Assembly (NCBI GenBank): GCA_002399405.1
Contig: DHDP01000009.1
Location: 1-64,000, forward strand
Source of the DNA: Treponema sp. UBA4873
Lineage (GTDB): Bacteria > Spirochaetota > Spirochaetia > Treponematales > Treponemataceae
DNA: 64,000 bases
Direction of reading: 5' to 3'
Positions within the stretch are counted from its first letter, which is position 1, and every line of letters begins with the position of its first letter. The position numbers were made by a program, and so were the translations under genes. The notes below the pieces were generated by a model that did not search any database, was not told the DNA's origin, and worked only from the letters and a program-made list of their open reading frames with translations. This document shows positions 61,256-64,000 of this stretch, in pieces.

Positions 61256-62848
61256 TTATTTTAAATTGCGTCCGTACAGACTGCTCAGAAACGCGAGGCG
61301 CGAGGCGTTTTCTTTCGTAAGCGCGCCTTCTTCCATGCGCCACGACCAGTTCATGCCGGTCGTCGACGGAACGTTCATGCGCGCGCCGTTGTCGAGACGG
61401 AGTATGTCCTGCATCGGAATGACCGCATAAGCGGCCGTCGACGCGATTGCGGACCGCACCATACTGTCGCAGAGCCCGCCGCTTTTCACCGTAGCAAGAG
61501 CGGCGGCTTCGCTTGTCTCTTTTCCGTTCACATATTCGGCGACTACCCGGACCGCACTGCCGGACGCGCGCTCAAGCCATCCCTGCATCGTGTCGTTGTC
61601 GTGCGTACCGGTGTAAACGACACAATGGGACGTATTATATTCGTGCGGCAGAAACGCGTTCGACATGCCTTCCTTTCCCGCTTCGTTCGGATCGAACGCG
61701 AACTGAAGCACCTTCATGCCGGGGAAACCGCACCCGTCGCGGAGCGCGCGCACTTCATCGGTAATAACGCCGAGGTCTTCCGCTATGACGGGAATATCGC
61801 CGAGCGATTTTTTTATCGCGTCGAATAAATCAATACCGGGACCTTTTATCCATTTGCCGTTTACCGCTGTCGGTTCTCCGTACGGAATTGACCAGTACGC
61901 CTCGAATCCCCTGAAGTGGTCGATGCGCACGCAGTCGACAAGCTGAAGCACGCGGCGGATGCGTGCAATCCACCACGAGTAATTATCCGCTTTCATTGCA
62001 TCCCAGTCGTACAACGGATTGCCCCACAGCTGCCCCGTCGCGGAAAAATAATCGGGAGGAACGCCGGCGACGTTCTCCGGCACGCCGTGTTCGTCGAGCT
62101 GGAAAAACTGCTGACTGGCCCACACGTCCGCGGAATCGGGCGCAACGAAAATCGGAATGTCGCCGATAACGTCGATGCCGAGAGAATTAACATATTTTTT
62201 GAGGGAAGTCCATTGCTCCGCGAAGAAAAACTGAACGGCCTTTATTTCTTCAATGTTCTGTGTATGCTCACTGTCCCACTTCGAGACGGCGGCCCGGTTA
62301 CAGGAAGCAAGTTCCCGCGGCCAGAATGCATTCCACATGCCTTTTATGCCGCTTATCCCCTGCCGCTGCGCTTCCGCATCGTAATATTGTTTTATGCTCG
62401 TGAAGTCCGCATAGCGGTCAAGCCACGCGGCGTTGTCGTTTTTAAAAGCTTCGTATGCAGCGCGGTCCTGCGCGGAACAATGCGCGAGAAAATACGCCGC
62501 ACATTTTGAAAGCAGCGGAAGTTTCCACCAGACGACGGAACCGAAATCTATTTTTCCCGACATGCTGATATACTCGGGAGGTACAGTGTCTGCTTTATCC
62601 GCCCATCCTTTTTCGACAAGCATGTCAAAATCTATAAGCAGCGGATTACCGGCAAACGTCGAGAAGGACGCATACGGAGAATCCCCGTACCCCGTCGGGC
62701 CGAGCGGCAGTATCTGCCACAGCGTCTGATGCGCCTCATGCAGCCAGTCGGCAAATCGATATGCGCCCGTTCCGAGCGTTCCAATACCAGGGGTTCCGGC
62801 AAACGATGTCGGATGAAACAATATTCCACTTCTTCGCGAGAAATTCAT
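61256..62848 (-). CDS. malQ: 4-alpha-glucanotransferase (GH77)
   Basis: 530 residues, the usual bacterial MalQ length. Typical segments: FHPTSFAGTPGIGTLG, LPLGPTGYGDSPYASFSTFAGNP, GDIPIFVAPDSADVW, nucleophile in CVRIDHFRGF, acid/base in IAEDLG and the final YTGTHDNDT. It disproportionates maltodextrins. It is convergent with GH31. No ribosome site is seen; TAGTAT ends six bases before the ATG. Confidence 0.96.
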   Translation of the reverse strand: MNFSRRSGILFHPTSFAGTPGIGTLGTGAYRFADWLHEAHQTLWQILPLGPTGYGDSPYASFSTFAGNPLLIDFDMLVEKGWADKADTVPPEYISMSGKIDFGSVVWWKLPLLSKCAAYFLAHCSAQDRAAYEAFKNDNAAWLDRYADFTSIKQYYDAEAQRQGISGIKGMWNAFWPRELASCNRAAVSKWDSEHTQNIEEIKAVQFFFAEQWTSLKKYVNSLGIDVIGDIPIFVAPDSADVWASQQFFQLDEHGVPENVAGVPPDYFSATGQLWGNPLYDWDAMKADNYSWWIARIRRVLQLVDCVRIDHFRGFEAYWSIPYGEPTAVNGKWIKGPGIDLFDAIKKSLGDIPVIAEDLGVITDEVRALRDGCGFPGMKVLQFAFDPNEAGKEGMSNAFLPHEYNTSHCVVYTGTHDNDTMQGWLERASGSAVRVVAEYVNGKETSEAAALATVKSGGLCDSMVRSAIASTAAYAVIPMQDILRLDNGARMNVPSTTGMNWSWRMEEGALTKENASRLAFLSSLYGRNLK

Positions 62849-62854
62849 GGAATT

Positions 62855-62883
62855 ATACTAATGGATTATGACAAAAGTGTCAC
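62855..62883 (-). promoter_or_regulatory. malQ promoter, probably leaderless start
   Basis: On the minus strand: GTGACA (62878-62883), a 17-bp spacer, TAGTAT (62855-62860), then six bases to the ATG at 62848. Confidence 0.6.
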
Positions 62884-62919
62884 TATCAAAAACGCTAAAT
62901 CGTGCAGGGCGTACGGCCG

Positions 62920-63306
62920 TCATTCCACGTTTACCATCCACGGAGCTTTTTCCTTGATTGACTCCATGTCGATTCCCGAGACAAGGTTTTGAACGGACAT
63001 GAGAAGATCCTTGAGCTTGTCAAGAACATTCTGTATATAAATAAAATAGTACACCTGCGTTCCTTTTTTATGGCTCGTAATCATACCGGTGTCCTTGAGT
63101 ATCTTCAGATGATGGGAAATCGCAGGACGGGAAAGATGAGTTTTCGCAGTAATATCGGCAACGTCCATTCCATCAGTTCCCGCCTCTGCCAGTATGAGCA
63201 GGATGCGCTGCCGCATCTCATCGCCGAGCGTGAGCATATACGGGCCGCATATAAGAAATTTCTCCCTGATTTTTTTGATTTCATCACGTAATATTTTTTC
63301 CATCAT
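62920..63306 (-). CDS. ArsR-family transcriptional repressor
   Basis: 128 residues from the ATG at 63306 (another at 63303; an upstream ATG at 63342 would add 12 residues). A winged helix typical of ArsR is visible (LGDEMRQRILLILAEAG, VADITAKTHLSRPAISHHLKILKDTGMITSHKKGTQVYYF). The metal-binding ELCVCDL motif is absent, so it may sense something other than a metal. It is divergent from the RND/MMPL exporter gene, and a shared 15-bp motif lies near both starts, which suggests it represses itself and the exporter. Confidence 0.88.
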   Translation of the reverse strand: MMEKILRDEIKKIREKFLICGPYMLTLGDEMRQRILLILAEAGTDGMDVADITAKTHLSRPAISHHLKILKDTGMITSHKKGTQVYYFIYIQNVLDKLKDLLMSVQNLVSGIDMESIKEKAPWMVNVE

Positions 63307-63343
63307 AACATAATCCCGCCATACACTCCCTAAAAATAACATC

Positions 63344-63358
63344 AGTTCATCTGTTTAA
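63344..63358 (+). promoter_or_regulatory. Candidate ArsR operator, copy 1
   Basis: AGTTCATCTGTTTAA, about 38-52 bases upstream of the regulator ATG. It matches copy 2 at 63479-63493 in 14 of 15 positions and in the same orientation. Confidence 0.5.
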
Positions 63359-63478
63359 TCATATAAGCAGGTTCGTATATTGTCAAATAAAATAGTTGTT
63401 GAATTTTAACACAAAATCAATAAAAATCGGTCCAAAAATATTGACCTTCTTCATCATTTACAGTAAATTCCGTTCATA

Positions 63479-63507
63479 AGTTCATCCGTTTAAGTTTTTA
63501 AACACTT
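63479..63507 (+). promoter_or_regulatory. Candidate ArsR operator, copy 2, with adjacent near-palindrome
   Basis: AGTTCATCCGTTTAA (63479-63493) overlaps the near-palindrome AAGTTTTTAAACACTT (63492-63507). It lies about 65-93 bases upstream of the RND gene ATG. Confidence 0.5.
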
Positions 63508-63571
63508 GAATACTAAAACTAATAAACCAAAGCCGTTAATTGTACAGAAAACGGCAGGAGGGTTTTACTTT

Positions 63572-64000
63572 ATGCATCGTTTTTTCAAACATCCGTGGAT
63601 TATTATCGGTGTATCGCTTGCACTGACAGTATTCTTTGGAATTCAGCTCAAAGACATTCACCTTGACAATTCGATACGCCAGTTCTTTCCCCAGAAGCAT
63701 CCGTCGTATGCGCGCCTGCTCAAAACCGAAAATCAGTTCGGAAGCACAGTCGTCATAGGTGTTGCGCTCGAAACGGACCAGCCGTCAATCATCACGGCCG
63801 ACAATATACGGATAATCGACTCTATTACAAAAAAAGTCGAAGCGCTCGACAACGTGGACAGTATCGATTCTCTTTCAAACATCGACTACGTCTACGGTAC
63901 GAACGGCTCTCTCTCTGAGGGAACGCTGCCCGGCGACGATTACACCGGAAGCGATGCCGATATTGCCCGCGTCAAAGAACGGCTTTCCGACTGGAACGAC
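63572..64000 (+). CDS. RND/MMPL-family exporter, 5' part only
   Basis: 143 residues are present and the frame continues past the window end. The opening MHRFFKHPWIIIGVSLALTV is the first membrane helix, followed by the periplasmic segment typical of MMPL/SSD exporters (LDNSIRQFFPQKHPSY, then ENQFGSTVVIGVAL, DNVDSIDSLSNIDYVYG). These proteins export lipids or hydrophobic compounds by proton motive force. AGGAGG lies ten bases before the ATG at 63572. It is divergent from the ArsR gene. Confidence 0.85.
   Translation, partial: MHRFFKHPWIIIGVSLALTVFFGIQLKDIHLDNSIRQFFPQKHPSYARLLKTENQFGSTVVIGVALETDQPSIITADNIRIIDSITKKVEALDNVDSIDSLSNIDYVYGTNGSLSEGTLPGDDYTGSDADIARVKERLSDWND

Noticed and set aside
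1..64000. tRNA, rRNA, insertion sequences, prophage or integrase genes
   Set aside because: No sequence with the expected conserved motifs or transposase/integrase signatures was recognised in reading either strand. A covariance-model scan would settle the RNA genes.

Overview
This 64 kb window looks like a chromosomal segment of a spirochaete close to Treponema. The main reasons are a cheA / CheW-CheR-like fusion / cheX / cheY cluster in the spirochaetal order, a UPF0164-family outer-membrane protein, the DapL route to diaminopimelate, a DUF4912 gene beside a GH57-like gene, and several exported proteins of treponemal style. Base composition is moderate and fairly even. I recognised no rRNA, tRNA, insertion sequence, prophage or CRISPR array. 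The organism call is inference from gene content, not a database match.

Layout. 0-8.2 kb: an envelope signalling pair (a large exported helical-repeat protein and a 1551-residue receptor-phosphatase with a sialidase-like ectodomain) and a small helical protein. 8.4-13.7 kb: UPF0164 protein, a GH57-like protein that has lost catalytic residues, its DUF4912 partner, a PHP phosphatase and an orphan regulator. 13.7-18.6 kb: chemotaxis operon. 18.7-29.5 kb: a barrel-like exported protein, dapL, a two-component system, icd, murI with a zinc-ribbon gene, a pentapeptide-repeat protein, a variant metallo-beta-lactamase-fold protein and a predicted membrane-anchored metallopeptidase. 29.6-34.6 kb: an amino-acid operon (thrA-type fusion, DAHP synthase-prephenate dehydratase fusion, ilvN).

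34.7-41.1 kb is a probable seven-gene transcription unit: small exported protein, EIIA-like protein, small membrane protein, a 718-residue SecA-family ATPase apparently lacking the helical wing domain, pyruvate kinase, a divergent metal-binding lipoprotein and a 55-residue AF2212-like protein. 41.1-45.8 kb: a queuosine-precursor-type transporter, then iorA-iorB-paaK for aryl-pyruvate oxidation. 45.8-47.6 kb: an exact 23-bp-period array of seven palindromic sites, an XRE regulator, a structured non-coding stretch and an HU/DUF4469-type gene. 47.7-54.2 kb: sugar symporter, exported double-FMN flavoprotein reductase, nucleotidyltransferase, secreted protein and deoD. 54.3-62.8 kb: alpha-glucan utilisation (binding protein, two permeases, AraC regulator, GH31, GH77). 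62.9-64 kb: an ArsR repressor divergent from a truncated RND/MMPL exporter gene.

The strongest cross-cutting signal is promoter architecture. At roughly a dozen genes the -10-like hexamer ends 6-7 bases before the start codon with no Shine-Dalgarno sequence, as expected for leaderless mRNAs, while other genes have strong AGGAGG sites. The strongest local candidates for something new are the 23-bp palindrome array, the wing-less SecA in its operon, the catalytically eroded GH57/DUF4912 pair, and the sialidase-like receptor-phosphatase.
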